DNA from: Boswellia sacra
Lineage: Eukaryota; Streptophyta; Magnoliopsida; Sapindales; Burseraceae
Length of the DNA: 64,000 nucleotides
Reading direction: 5' to 3'
Assembly: GCA_013180625.2 (NCBI GenBank)
Contig: SNVD02013234.1
Coordinates: forward strand, 1-64,000
Part shown: in pieces, positions 46,341 through 59,222 of the stretch
Layout of the letters: each line of letters begins with the position of its first letter
Position numbering within the stretch: the first letter of the stretch is position 1
Program-made: the position numbers and the translations under genes
The notes under the pieces: generated by a model
Database searches by the model: none
The model's input: the letters and a program-made list of their open reading frames with translations, nothing else
Told to the model about the DNA's origin: nothing

Positions 46341-47807
46341 AAGATTTTGTTTGCTTGGGAAACACCAAGATTGTACAAGTTATTTTTCTATTTTCTGGAA
46401 ATATAATATGTTAGTTTTAAATATACAGAGTCATAAATCTGAGTAATTGTTATTTGTTCCTTTTTTCCAGGCTAAGATTGTGAATGATTGTTTAAGATTG
46501 CTTTCATTTCCACATTTGGTTAATTGTGTGAGTGTTGGGCTTATTTGCAAGGAGTTTCTTTTGTTTTCTATTAGCACAACGATTGAGACAAATTGTTGGT
46601 CACCAACTGATTGTGAAAATGTCTGCTAGAGATTTTTCTTTCTTTTAATTTTTCCTTTTGTTTTTCAATGTATTTTCTTTAATTTGTAATAGTATGATGG
46701 CATGAATGATAAAATTTTACTTGGACTAAATTTAAAAATGTGGTAAACAAGTAACATAAATCATATCACATATATGTAGTAGTCTAGCTTAAGCCTGCAC
46801 AGATTTTGGTACCTTGTGCATATTAATTTCTCTTTCTCTAGTTGGCTTTGAGAATATAAATTTGCTTTGCTGTATTAGCCATAACTTGGAGGGAACATAC
46901 ATTATCATAATCAATTGTTCATTTTACGTTTTGTGGGTTGTTTTTACATTTGAATTTCTTTATTTCATGTTTTGGTTCGGGTTGGGAATTGTGAATGGAT
47001 GTATAAACTGTTGTTTTTACATGCTATTTGAAAAACTTTTTGCTATAAAAATGCTCCTTATATTATATTATTTTTTGTATTTATTGTAATATAAAAAACA
47101 AAACAAAAGATTCGAAACAACAGTTTTCCATTTGTTTCTTTGTACTTTGATAGGTCCATTAGTACTTTTTTTTTTAACCAACCAGTATTGTTCTTCCTTT
47201 AACTTGAAAGCCAAGAAGATTATAGCAAGTTAAGGCCACTAAGTTACAAAGGTGTAGACTCAGGAAAGATTATAGCAGGGTTTAAATTATTTGGCTTGAA
47301 TATTATTTTTTAGCAACAGTCTTATCTCAATAAAACCGTCCATGACTAGAAAAACTCTTTTTTTTGGGTTTTGCTTATTTTTTTTCCTATTTTTGCTTTT
47401 TTCTTCTGCAAACTAGTCTTGATCAAGAGGTAGCTAATCCTTTGTTTTAACATCAGCTGACTACTTCCAAGATTTCGGCTCATCTAAGTGGAAACTTGCT
47501 TACTTCCTTTTGGGTTAATACCCTTTCTCTTTCTTGCTTTATTTTTTTTGTTGAGTTTATATCATTATTTTAATTGGTGCATTTCACATAATATAAAATC
47601 TTTGCTTGTACATAACAAACCAACCCATTATACCATAAAAAAAACCTAAGGAGCATAAACAATATATCCTATTTGACATCTAACATCAAAATTTCTATAG
47701 GTCGATCAAGTTATATGTGGATAGTCAGTGACAATTGTGCAAGCTGTTAGCTTTTTTTGGAATTAGTTTTCTATAGGTTGTTAACTACAATATAGTGGAT
47801 TATGTAT

Positions 47808-47978
47808 AGCATTTTGGGATTAATTGGGAAGAAATTTGATGTAGTGGGTTGAAGATTTTTTGTAGGCACTGAATAAAAGGAGGTAGTAGATGCATTTTTG
47901 GGGATTAATTGGTAAGAAATTTTGTGTAGTTGGTTGAAGATTTTTTGTAGATAGTGAATAGAGGAAGGCAGTAGATGC
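47808..47978. repeat. 85-bp tandem duplication
   Basis: GATTAATTGG...GAAGATTTTTTGTAG...AGTAGATGC is repeated once with an 85-bp step (47818 and 47903), inside the CACTA element. Confidence 0.85.
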
Positions 47979-49477
47979 AAGATCTTGTTTTCCAAGAAAC
48001 TTTTATAGTCTTTGTTTATTATATGTTTTTGAATTGACAGAAATTATTTTACCACATATAGTATATTATGAATATCCTCATCATCATTAGGTAAATTATA
48101 CATATATATATATATATATATATTTATTTATTTATTTATTCATACAATGACTATGATCGAGAGAGTGATGATGATGAGTAATAATTCATAAATTAAATTA
48201 ATTAATAAAAGAAGTAATGGTAGATGAGGCTAACGAAGGTGTGGCATTGGATATATTATAATATTAATCAATTGCAGAGATTGATTAATTAAGTGGGAAG
48301 AGTCTTCTACCCATAGATTAAAGTACTGAAATAGATAAACCCAATACTTAATTAATATTAAATAATATATGCACAATAATTTAGTTTCATATATTTAATT
48401 TATATATAGATCAATGTTCTCTTTGAACTAGCTAACCGTGTTTGTGTAGGGAAGGATGCAACCATAAAGGAGCTAACTGTGTTTGTTCAATCAGCTAATG
48501 TGACAGGTTCGAATGCAACGCTTCGTTTGTCTTTCCTTCAAATTTCTACATATCTTCTCTTCTTTGATTAATTCTGCTTATCTGGCTTCTCTTGATAACA
48601 GAGGATCTCAAAGTTGGAAGACATCATATGGAGGAAGAACATGATAAGTTGTTGGAGTAGTGCTTCCTGATTTGAACAAGAAAAATGCATTATAATTACA
48701 ACAAGATTCAGCTAAGGAGGGCTATTCTATTCCTTACAATTCTTATATTTTTTTTTTCAATTTTTATGTTCTTCTTTATAAATATGTATTATACTTGTTG
48801 AATTTATGAGAATAAATAAAATATGATTACATTTGATTTTTTTTTTTATTTTGCATAATGAAATATACACAATATCTTGAAATTTTGGTAAAGTTTTCTT
48901 TCAGTTTCCTTAGGTGGCTATTGGTCCTAAGGATTGGCAATGTTTGGCAATGTAGCAAGGCGGGTCCTCCCATTTTTTTACATTATTTGAAGTTTTATGT
49001 CTATTTCAGTTAATTTTCTTTTGTAATTATGAAAGACTGATTCAATAGTAATTTCCATTACAATTATATCTCAATTTTAAGTATGTTTTACTTGATTTCG
49101 ATTTTCCTAAGTTATTTAGAATAATATTACATTTCATTTACAAGTACTTGTATTTAATATTTCTGATAATATTTGTCTTAATACAAATTTGTACTTTTAT
49201 TATATATTATGTATTCTTTGATAATTTGTATGATAGTGTATGATTAAAAATGAAAAGGTTATTACAAATTAATAAAAAAATGGGTATTTAATTATAAATA
49301 CAATAGTTTTCTGCATCAAATAAATGGCAACATGCACATGTTGCGAAAATCTCACACTCTTAAGATCTACAGTCATGTGCAATGTGTGCTGCCATTAGGG
49401 TCCATAGCAACGCTCAATGTGTGCTGCCATTGGGGTCTATAGCAACGCTCGTTGTGTGTTGTTGAAATTCTATTACC

Positions 49478-49952
49478 CAGGGACGGAGGCAGCAATTATT
49501 TCTAGAGGGGGCAAAATTAAACAATAATAAAAAAAAATAAATTAATATAAATAAAATATAGTTATAAATTTAAAAAGTTTATAATATTTTTAGTCAACAT
49601 TATTGGGGGTGTAAATTAATATATATCATATCAATTTTAAGTTCTAATTATAAGAGATATGATAAAATAAAATAATTAATAATATAATTAAATAAAATTT
49701 TAAACTTATGAATTCAAAAGGATCTTATCTTTTTAAAAATAAAAATAAAAATAATAGAGACGAAAAAAATTAATTAATGATGATGGAGAAAGTATAAAAA
49801 AATTTGTTTGATAAATAAGATGTAAATATATATATTTATTTATAATAATATACATTTTTAATAATTGACAATAATAATAATATTTTTATTTTTTTTCCTT
49901 GGGCCCAGGGGGGGCAATTGCCCCTACTGGGCCTATGCTGGCTCCGTCCCTG
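49478..49952. mobile_element. hAT-type MITE inside CACTA
   Basis: 475 bp with terminal repeats CAGGGACGGAG and CTCCGTCCCTG and a perfect 8-bp target duplication CTATTACC (49470-49477 and 49953-49960). The subterminal GGGGGGCAATTGCCCC is a common feature of this plant MITE group. The interior is AT-rich and non-coding. Confidence 0.9.
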
Positions 49953-50245
49953 CTATTACCCCTTCTCGTTTTGTAACATGCATTACGCATTACCATTGAG
50001 GTCTACAGCAACATACATTGCCTGTTGTTAAATCATTATTATTCTATATCTTTTCGTAAAGTGTAATGCATGTTGTCAAAAGATTTTTTGTAACATACAG
50101 ACTTGCTTTTCGTAACGTGCATGTGTATGTTGCGTAAAGTCAGAGACTTTTCACAGCAACAAGAACGGCAACACGTAGACGTGCGTTCCGAAAATATTTT
50201 AGCAACGCAAAATGCACGTTTCCTTAACCCATTTTTCGTGTAGTG

Positions 50246-50900
50246 GTTCAACTGGGAAATAATAAAGGGAAAAAAGCTAAAGTGGAGGGAGAAAAAAGCC
50301 TTAAAAAATATCCAACAAGAATCTCTACTAAAAATCTCTCTTCTCTACTGCACATTCTCTTGTCATTACCGATTTCTAGATATTATTTTTAGAAGTCTGA
50401 TCATGTGTACATTGACACCGTTGAGGTTTCAATTAATTACTTAGATACATAGATTTTTAAAACTGATACTTTGACCATTTCATTATACATATTTTTTAAA
50501 ATTATTTTAGGCTTCTTCTTAGACAATGATACTATTCTTCGTTAGGGAAAAGGTTGTGATGTTATGACTCTAACAACACAAGCTCGCACGTAATGTTACA
50601 TGAATAATTTAAAACAATACATCTTTTATTATATTAATTAAACATTTACATGATAATTATAAATTATTTACTAATTAGAGATAGATACTTAAGCGCTATA
50701 CTATTATATTGTTCTATGTCTGAAAATAAAATATTTATTGAAACGTGTTATTATTAAATACTAAGAATATTTGTACCCAAAGTTTTACTTTCAACATTTT
50801 AGGTTCACGTGCATGGCTATGTAACACAACCAATTTGATTTGCTATTTTATGATGAAAACCTTACGATTAATTTAATTCCTATTGTGATTATATTTACTG
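50246..50900. other. Stretch without a clear assignment
   Basis: AT-rich. Part of it may belong to the copia LTR that ends at 51660, whose left edge I could not place. Confidence 0.5.
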
Positions 50901-51660
50901 TTCACTTTGTTCCTAATATTCACCCACTTTTAATTAGGAGAATCTCAATAGAAATAAGATAACTTATTGGAATCCTAGTTTAATACAAATTATGCATTTG
51001 GACATTATCCTTTATAGTAATAGGACATTCAATATATTATCCTAGTTGACATTAGGAAAATATGTGTTTGTATCCTATTATCTATTGATCCTAATTTGTG
51101 TTCTTTTCAAAGTAAAACTCTAATCCTTGCAATTGAAGGAAAGACGGATTGAAGCTGAATGGGAAACGTATATATAGATGTTCGTTTAGCTCTCGAACAT
51201 ACGAATTGTTACATATTCAAGTAGAGTAGAGCGAGATCAAGGTGTAATGAGTCCTTTCATTATTCTTCATGTTTACATGTGAAGCATTAGGCTTCTGTTG
51301 ATAGTTTACAAATCGTGTGAGCTTAAGTAAGTTAAGTAATTGCATGAGTCTGCACTTGGTGATTAGTCATCTTATTCACAATAGTGATGTGTTGAGTTTA
51401 TAGTGACAAGATTGTGTAGGGCCACAACTGTTACATTCTTAGGAGAATATGTGTTACATAGACTAGCTGAGTGAGAGTGGATGGTCTACTACTATAATAG
51501 TTTTTGAGTATGTAAAATCAAAGATCACATAGTGGATTATAGCTCTTATTGCTGATGGATGTATGTATTATAACCAAACCACATAAAAACCTCTGTGCTG
51601 ATTTACTTACAATTTTCTATTTTATTCTGCATTACAATCTATACACTTCCAAATCTAACA
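50900..51660 (+). repeat. 5' LTR of a decayed copia element (left edge unresolved)
   Basis: Ends AATCTAACA at 51660, immediately before the primer site. A TATA box GTATATATAG lies at about 51168-51177. No partner LTR is found downstream, so the start is only approximate. Confidence 0.6.
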
Positions 51661-51662
51661 AT

Positions 51663-51677
51663 TGATGTCAGAGCAGG
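51663..51677 (+). other. Primer-binding site, initiator tRNA-Met type
   Basis: TGATGTCAGAGCAGG just after the LTR end, a slightly diverged copia primer site. Confidence 0.75.
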
Positions 51678-51726
51678 GTTTCACTAACATATAAATGAAG
51701 ATCAATTTTTCAATTGATTTGAAGGC

Positions 51727-53177
51727 ATGGATTTTCTTCAGAACGAAGGTTTGGTTAATCACCCCCTATGCTTAAAAGAATCAAATTATGCATGTAAGAA
51801 GATACATATGAGGGTTTTATCAAATCACTTGATTAAAGAGTTTGGACTAAAATTGTGTATGGTTGGACATACCCAACAAAGGTGAATGCATTTGGAGCCA
51901 CAGAGAGAAACCATCAGTTGAATGGACGAACGAGGACTACAATACAGCCAACTGGAACTCTAAAGGTATCAATGCTATCTTTAATGCTGTTAATGCTCAT
52001 CAATTTGGTTTTATATCTACTTGCACAAGTGCAAAAGAGGCTTGGGACATCCTTAAGGTAAGGAATGAAGGTAAAACAATAGTTAAAATCCTTCTAAGTT
52101 ACTTGTATCAACTTCACAATTTGACAATTTAGTAATGCAAGGGGATGAATCTATTGCTAAATTTTATGGAAAGCTTGTGAAATAACCAACTCTTGTTTTA
52201 TGTTTGGTGAGAGATATGCAAGTGCTAGAATTGTTGGAAAGATCCTTAGTTCTTTACCAAATAAATTTTAGGCCAAAGTCATAGCCATTGGAGAAACCAA
52301 GAATCTGGATGATTTGAGAATTGATAAGCTTATTAGATCTTTTCAAACCTTTGAGATGAATTTGAAGTCAAAGAAGAAAGGGAAGAGCATTTCATTTACT
52401 ATCAAATCTGTCAACAGAGATTATGCAAGCAGAGAGTTTGATGAGTTAGATGAGAAGCATATGGCATATTTGACAAGAAATTATTTTAAATATCTTAAAA
52501 AGAGTTTCAGAAAGAAGAATCAAGGAAAGGTGTAGAGATCACGAGAGAACAACTTCAAAAAGTTCATTACAGAGCCTGACAGGAAGAGTAAAAATGAACA
52601 TGACATAAAAAGTCAAGTTCCATGTTATGAGTGTTCTGGCTATAGTGATATTCAATCTGAATGTGGCAACCTCAAGAAGAAAAAGGATCTATGGTTAGGT
52701 GCCACATAGAGTGAAGAGGATTCTGAAACTGATTCTGATGATCAATAGTACTTGAGCAACATTGTTGCATTTACTGGTACAACATCTGATAAAAGCAAAG
52801 TTGTCATGGTTGATGAAACATAATCTAATAAAGACAAAACTGACATTGAAGATGAAATCAAGGAAAAAAAGCATTTTATGAAAAGCTTCATGAGACATTC
52901 CAGAAAGTCTACTATGAATGGCATAATGAAATTGATAAAGGAATAGTGCTTGAAAGAGAATGAAATTCTGAAGTGTGAAAAAGCTTTTCCAAAAGATTGC
53001 ATCAGTATATTGGAAGTTGCACCGAAAGACAAGACAAAACATTTGCAGAAACTAACTATAGAACTTGAAGAAGCCAAGAAGTGTATTGATCAACTTAAGA
53101 TTGGTTCAGCGAGACTTGATCAAATTGTGTGTCTTGACAAAGATAACTCCATCGAACATGGCTTTAGTCAAGATTAA
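51727..53177 (+). pseudogene. Copia gag, broken
   Basis: Starts at ATG 51727 (MDFLQNEGLVNHPLCLKESN) and shifts frame several times. Recognisable parts are NSKGINAIFNAVNAHQFGFI and STCTSAKEAWDIL (51950-52055), the FEMNLKSKKKGKSISFTIKS helix region (52350-52410), a KKSFRKKNQGKV basic stretch and a CYECSGYSDIQSEC knuckle (about 52622-52663). Last is a coiled-coil region LQKLTIELEEAKKCIDQLKI (53045-53104). It has the same order as the gag of the element at 62338-64000, so the two are relatives in opposite orientation. It ends at 53177 and no pol follows. Confidence 0.85.
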
Positions 53178-53980
53178 ATTGTATTATTTATTTCTCAATA
53201 TAGGTAAATGAGAAATGTCTTTCACAATAGGCCGTATGTGTAACAACATTTTGCTAAAAAAAGAAGAGCCACTGTGCTTTTGAAAGTGAACGTGTCAAAT
53301 GATCAAATCATACACCATGACCATCCATTCTGATTTCACTAATTAAACTCCACCATTTTAAAATTAAATGTTTGATAATGTCTAAGGATATATTCAACCT
53401 GATTGATAAATGTGATCAACAAGTAAACAAAATAAAATTTTTGACCGCATCAAAATAAATAAAAACTCAATTAAAAAAAATGGTCGTCAAATTGCGAAGG
53501 ACTTTTGAGGCATCATTGGGCCTGATCTATCCATTGACAAAAGTGGGAGGTTGTCGCTGCTCTCTCCTCTCTAGGAACCAAAGAAGCCCAAGCTTTCACT
53601 CGTTCCGCATAGTTCAACTCTCTACTTGGATTGGGTCAGCCAGTTATTATCCCAACAGATCCTACCAGCCGAAGTCCAATCACTCTAATGCCCCACGTGT
53701 TGCGAATAAGAGCTGCTTCCAAGTAATCAAGGGTAGTGTAATGTGGGATAATTGATTCTCTTATTACATTTTTTGGGCTGCGAGCCACTTTTACTAATTT
53801 CTCTGGCATTTTTTTTTAAGTTCTTAGAAATGATTCACTTTTTGGTTTCTACATTTTAAATTCTACAGCCTTTCTCTAGGGTGAAAAGTGATCAGGTGAA
53901 CTGCAAGGCTGATGATACAGTTACAGTTTAGGAAGTTGTTACTAATGATCATGATATATTATAATTTGGAAAGTTATTAT
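53178..53980. other. Stretch without a supported gene
   Basis: One open frame (53480-53755) has no recognisable motif. The copia pol that should follow gag is absent, so a deletion ended the element near here. Confidence 0.55.
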
Positions 53981-54476
53981 TTGCTTTTGCAATTAGAGCT
54001 TCTACAAATACAATCATCTTATGAGAATACAGCTTTTATTAAAATATGTTTAGAGTTTAATTGGTTAAATAATGAAGTTGAATTAATATTTTCTATAGTG
54101 CAGAAATAAAAGTTTTGTTATAAAAAATATTAATTATTATTTAAAAATATAAATTGAAAAATAATCAAATTTGAAGATGCTCTTGATAGACATAAAAATA
54201 TCTTATTTAATCAGTATAAGTTCCTAAATGATAATTAAAAGATAAAAATTAAAAATAAATACTTTTAGTGTAAGCCAAATGAAAATATATACACCTTTTT
54301 TAATTATAATTATTACATCTTCTAAGATTCGTAATACTACAATTAAAATGCTTTTGTTACTAATAATTTTAGTTCTTGGCAGCTGATTAGCACTTGAGAA
54401 GACAATTTGGAAACAAAAGACTTAAGTGAGTGCGCAGCAAGGGTCAGATGAGAATAGAGCTTTATAATAATAATAA

Positions 54477-54510
<34 letters not shown>

Positions 54511-55411
54511 CTTAAAATGTTATTTGTATAAATGATGATTCAATAATCCTAGCGTTTATTTGCTTCTGCAATTGGAGCTTGTACAACTACAGCTATCTTA
54601 AGAAAATAGAGCTCTCATTAAAATATGTTTAGGGTTTAATCGGTTAAATAATGAAGTTAAATTAATATTTTCCAATAGCGCGCAAATAAAAGTGTTGTTA
54701 TAAAAATATTAATTATTATTTAAAGATATAAGTTGAAAAATAATTAAATTTTAAGATGCTCTTGATAGACATAAAAATGTCTCGTTAAATCAGTATAAGT
54801 TCTTAAATGATAATTAAAAGATAAAAATTAAAAATAGAAAATTTAGTATAAGCCAAATTAAAATAAATACACCTTTCATTAATTATAATTATTACATCTT
54901 CTCGAGATTCATAATACTGCAATTAAAAATGCTTTTATTACTAATAGTATTTGTTCTTGGCAGTTGATTGGCACTTGAGAAGGCAATTTGAAAACAAAAA
55001 ATTAAGTGAGTTCACAGCAAGGGTTAGATGAGAATAGAGCTTTAAAATAATAATAATAACAATAACAACAATAATAATAATGTTTTTTAAATGTTATATG
55101 CATAAATGATGATTCAATAGTCTTAGCGTTTATTGGCTTTTGCAATTAGAGCTTATACAAATATAAGCAACATATGAGAATAGAGCTTTTATTAAAATAT
55201 ATATGCTCAGAACTTAACTGGTTAAATGATGAGGTTGAATTAATATTTTCAATAGTGTAGAAATAAAAGTTTTGTTATAAAAAATAATTATTATTTAGAG
55301 ATATAAGTCCAAAAACAATTAAATTTTAAGATGCCCTTGATAGATAGACATACAAATATCTTATTCAATCAGTGTAAGTTCTTCAAAGATAATTAAAAGA
55401 TAAAAATTAAA
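53981..55411. repeat. Tandem repeat of about 575 bp, 2.5 units
   Basis: Units start at TTGCTTTTGCAATTAGAGCT (53981) and its relatives at 54560 and 55134 (steps 579 and 574). Shared blocks are GTTGAATTAATATTTTC, AAGATGCTCTTGATAGACAT and TAATTAAAAGATAAAAATTA. Units 1 and 2 each end with a (TAA)n tract (54464-54508, 55047-55083). Unit 3 is cut by the copia LTR at about 55411. Confidence 0.9.
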
Positions 55412-55417
55412 AAAAGA

Positions 55418-56662
55418 GTTCTGGAAATATACAGTTATATAAAATAAAACAGTAAACTGTTAAGTAAATTGGTACAGGAGGATTTTTACGTGGTTCGATT
55501 ATAAAACTTACGTCCATGGACAGCTATAGAGCTGCAATTCACTAAGTTCTTGTTTGTACAATTTTTAGGACATTTTACAGTGCTGACTCACCCTCACACA
55601 CTGACCTAATCTTTGTAAAACAAAATCTTCACAAAGATCATAAACTCTAGTGACATGCCCACTCTCTGTCGCAGATAACTTAACAACATACTGTTAAGTT
55701 AAACATAATATACAAAGTCTGACATTGAATTACATAAACACTTAACTCGCAATTTATCTCAAGTGTCTACTAACTTACACAGACTCAATCAACAACTCAT
55801 AAATGATTTCTACCACTCATACATGAATCAAAAGACTCAAAAAATCAGATTAAAGAAGCATCCCATTTTGTGTTGAAGCTCTTCTATCAATTCATGGAAT
55901 GTCAAAATCAAGACTCTCTAAAAAACACAACCAAATCAGCTAACCCGCTAATCTCTCTTCTCTTTTGTGTCTTAGCCTTCAGTTATAACATGGTATATAT
56001 AGTGAGAGGCCTGTACGACATCTTCTAAAAATCTTGTAAAAGATCTACATCAAAATCATATTAGGATTAAGAGAAATAAAATAGGAAGTGATATAATTAA
56101 ACTCCTAAGAAATTAGGATAAATATCTATTATAATTAGGATACAAGATACTATATCCTAATCTAAAAAGATATTTATTATAAATCAAATACTTCCTAAAA
56201 TATAATTCTAGAAACAGTGAAATAATCAAAATAACATTCTTGTTTTATCGTAAGTTGATAAAAAATATAACATGTATATGACACATGCATGTTGACACAA
56301 AATCTCGTCACCAATCATTCTCGGTACAAGTGCTCGACAGACTCCACTCGACACTCGACACTTGAAACTCGACACTCAACAAGTTTGACACAACACACTC
56401 AACATGTGACACAATCACGACACTTGACAAAAGCTCGACACTCGACGAAACCTCGACACTAGACGAAATCGAAACTCGACAAAGTCCTGACACTAGATGA
56501 AATCGAAACTCGACAAAGTCTCGACACTAGACGAAATCGAAACTCGACAAAGTCTCGACAACCACACTTGACACCAATATTCTCGACATGATATACTCGA
56601 CACATCTCTATATATCTCGATACAATCAATTCGACACATCTCGAGATATCTCGACACCAACA
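55418..56662 (-). repeat. 3' LTR of the large copia element
   Basis: On the element strand it begins TGTTGGTGTCGAGATATC (56662) and ends near TATATTTCCAGAA (about 55418; terminal CA not preserved). A TATA box ACTATATATACC lies at about 55992-56003. U3 is full of TGTCGAG motifs, including a 34-bp tandem repeat. Confidence 0.8.
56453..56554. repeat. 34-bp tandem repeat in the copia U3
   Basis: TCGACACTAGACGAAATCGA begins units at 56453, 56487 (first base changed) and 56521. The exact step is 34 bp. It lies within a wider TCGACACTCGACA-rich stretch (56325-56660). Confidence 0.9.
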
Positions 56663-56680
56663 ATCTCCCCCTTTTTGGCA
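56663..56680 (-). other. Polypurine tract of the large copia element
   Basis: CCAAAAAGGGGGAGAT on the minus strand, directly before the LTR start. Confidence 0.8.
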
Positions 56681-57100
56681 ACTTGTGATGAAAGCACTAA
56701 ACTGTTTCTAGTAACAATAACATGTGAGCTGTTACAAAAATCATAACAGGACACTATCATAACTTTGTATATCATGCAAACAAGATAAAACACAGAAAAA
56801 ACACATAACATCAAAATAGGTTGAATGCACACACATAGCATAAGAAATTTAGTTCTTACTCCCCGTCACTTCTTACTTACATCGTTGAGGAATAAGCAAA
56901 AATAAGCTCAGAACACAGTTAAAGAGATAACAAAAAAACAATAAAAAAATTAGTAGCATTAGCATAAAAAGGATCAGCAGTCAGTAGCAACTCCCTTATC
57001 TCCCCCTTGATACAGCACAAGTGGCCAAAACTAACTAAGTCTAGGAGACTTGCGAACTGGTGGAGAAGTGGAGCTGCCAGAGCGCTTGATAGTCCTTCGG

Positions 57101-58788
57101 CTACAGATTTAAACTTGCGCCTGGTAGTGGGGGTAGGCTAATCAGAGTGTATAGTTGCTGGCGGTGCAGCAGTAGTGTCAGAGGAAGTAGCAGTAACTTC
57201 AGCCACAATTCGTCTGATTTGCCGCTCATGGAGTTCTGCACTGGTTGTCTGAGTTGGTGGTGGAGAGGTATGAGGTTCTGCTTTAGCTGCTTCAAGGAAA
57301 GGGAAATCATGAGGGGTTCCGTAGTAAGTGGTGAAGGCTGTTTCATTCCGGATTCTACTTGTGTTGGTTCATCTAACACAGATTCATCTCTTAAAGTTGG
57401 AGTTAATGATTGGATTTTCTTCTTCTTCTTCTGGTCAAATGATTTCTTTACCACGTCAACTGTTTTCTTTCCCGGCCTTCGAGTTCCCTTTGCAGGAGAT
57501 AGAATTGGGTTTGCCTTCTGCTTCTGTGCTGCTGTTACGTCTGTCTCAACAGCATATTGTGCAGCTTGACCTGCTACTAGCATTTGCTCAGCTGCTTCAG
57601 GCAGAGGTTCATTAGCCTCAGGTATCTCTTCAGCTGGTTTCTCAGGAACCCCAGTGTCAGTCTTCATGGTCGGTGGTTCTGCTGTAGTACCAGGATGTCT
57701 TGCAAAATTTGCTTCTAAAGCAGATTGCTTGAGTTAAATTGCCTTCAAATCTTGCATAATTTCTGTCAAGGTAGAGTTGATCAGTATAAGTTGTTCTTCA
57801 ATATTGTTCAACTGATTTTTCTTAACTCTCTTGGGCTTCGATTCAGGTACAGGTAAGTCAGATTTGTCATGCAATCTCTAAAGAAATCCCTTTGTAATGG
57901 ATTTAGACAGAATTTTAGTTTGTTCATTATAGCTCATTGGGATGCTTTCTGTGCAAGAATCCCTTGAATCAATCAGGGAAACACAAGCAAATAATAATCA
58001 AAGTGATAAGATCCAATCTGTACAATTGATCTATAGGCTAGCAAACTAAAGTTAATTGGTCGATTGGTGCCTAAACAATAGAGAAATTTCACTTTGTCTT
58101 CCCGAGCTTGATTTTGATGGGAAGAAGGAAGCCAGTTGAATTGAGCTATCTTATGCAACACTCGATATTTCTTCCTAAGATATTGCTGGTCTATACCATC
58201 CTTCGGCTACCAAACAATGTCTGTTCTACCAGTCAATCCCTCTATTACTTCGGCCATGTTATATTCTTCATCTAATGCATGTAAACTGCCTATGGGAATG
58301 TCTAGGAAAGTGTTTATAACATTCGGAGAGAACTTAACAAACTTTCCTAGACAATAAACTTTGTAATACAGAAAGCTTTTAAGATCATCAATGGCAGATG
58401 AGATGTTTGTATAAAACTCCTGAATTAAAGCCTTCACAGGGGGTAGGTAGTTTGTTACCGTACGAGTCCAATAGATAGACTCAATCATCTCACTCAGACC
58501 ATAGGTATTGAAATCTGACAGTTGCATCGGCCTTTCCATCTGCAGATTCCTCTTTGAAGTGTACTTCATGAACTTCTGTTTGATTGTCGCTGTGAGAAAT
58601 TTGTTGAAGTTGGGCTTGATTTTGTCCTTGATATTTTTTACGGGAACAAGTTTATCGTTGCTCATGGCTGGATCAGTTGCGATCTCTGCACGTTCGTGTT
58701 GTGTTGGAGATGATGGTACACTGATGCTGAAGTCGCTGTGTGAAGACGAAGAACTGGCTGTCTTTTTTGATTCAGAGGAGGTCACCAT
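57101..58788 (-). pseudogene. Additional ORF downstream of copia pol (env-like position), broken
   Basis: Starts at ATG 58788 with a Ser-rich N-terminus (KKTASSSSSHSDFSISVPSS). A folded region follows: LQMERPMQLSDFNTYGLSEM, LIQEFYTNISS and VKFSPNVINTFLDIP. This resembles the putative plant transposon protein domain found in extra ORFs of plant LTR elements. A TAG at about 58207 interrupts it, after which the frame goes on to 57973. A shift then leads to the Pro/Glu-rich and Lys-rich tail (57667-57101, with VVKKSFDQKKKKKIQ). No clear signal peptide or membrane segment is seen, so a real envelope role is not supported. Confidence 0.75.
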
Positions 58789-59222
58789 GGTTACGGTTTC
58801 TGGACTGCAGAAAATTTTCAGAACAGGAAGAGAGAGGCAAGATGCGGGATAGGGACGAAACTATAGTTGGAGTATGGTATGAATAGGAGAAGCCTAGAAA
58901 CTATTCGTAATATACTAGGCCAAAATTGAAATAATTTTGTTTTTAACAAAAATTTAATGTTAATTCCTTTTCCAAAACTGTTCCATAACTGATATTAATG
59001 AACAAATTCAAAAAATTTGATTCCTATTTGAATAAGGAATTCTAATAGAATTAGGATTCCCGCCACTGAATCTTCTCCCCCTTAATTCAATACTACTGAC
59101 ATGGCAATTTTTGACACATTGACGCACAAGAAAATCAAATTTTTAAGTAAGCACAAAAAGCATCGGGTGTTAAGAAAAACGTAACAGTAGACAGTTACTA
59201 ATAACATAACAGCACACAGTGT

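Larger units (their letters stand above)
44211..50245. mobile_element. Non-autonomous CACTA (En/Spm) element with captured DNA
   Basis: The right end reads CACTACACGAAAAAT inward (50245 leftward), the left end CGTTACAAGAAAAAT (44211 rightward), a decayed match at 12 of 15 bases. Both ends are followed by subterminal arrays of short direct and inverted copies of GCAACG/GTTGCGT-type motifs (44235-44400; 49320-49465; 49980-50220), as is usual for CACTA elements. Flanking triplets are GTG (left) and GTT (right), so a 3-bp duplication is only partly supported. No transposase is seen. The interior holds BAG-like exons and a hAT MITE. Confidence 0.75.

Noticed and set aside
46814..47089. 91-codon hydrophobic ORF in the CACTA element as a membrane protein gene
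   Set aside because: T-rich sequence gives Phe/Leu-rich translation. No start context, homologue or conservation can be argued.
57147..57615. Plus-strand ORFs opposite the copia extra ORF
   Set aside because: Antisense shadows of the Pro/Lys-rich coding strand, with no independent support.
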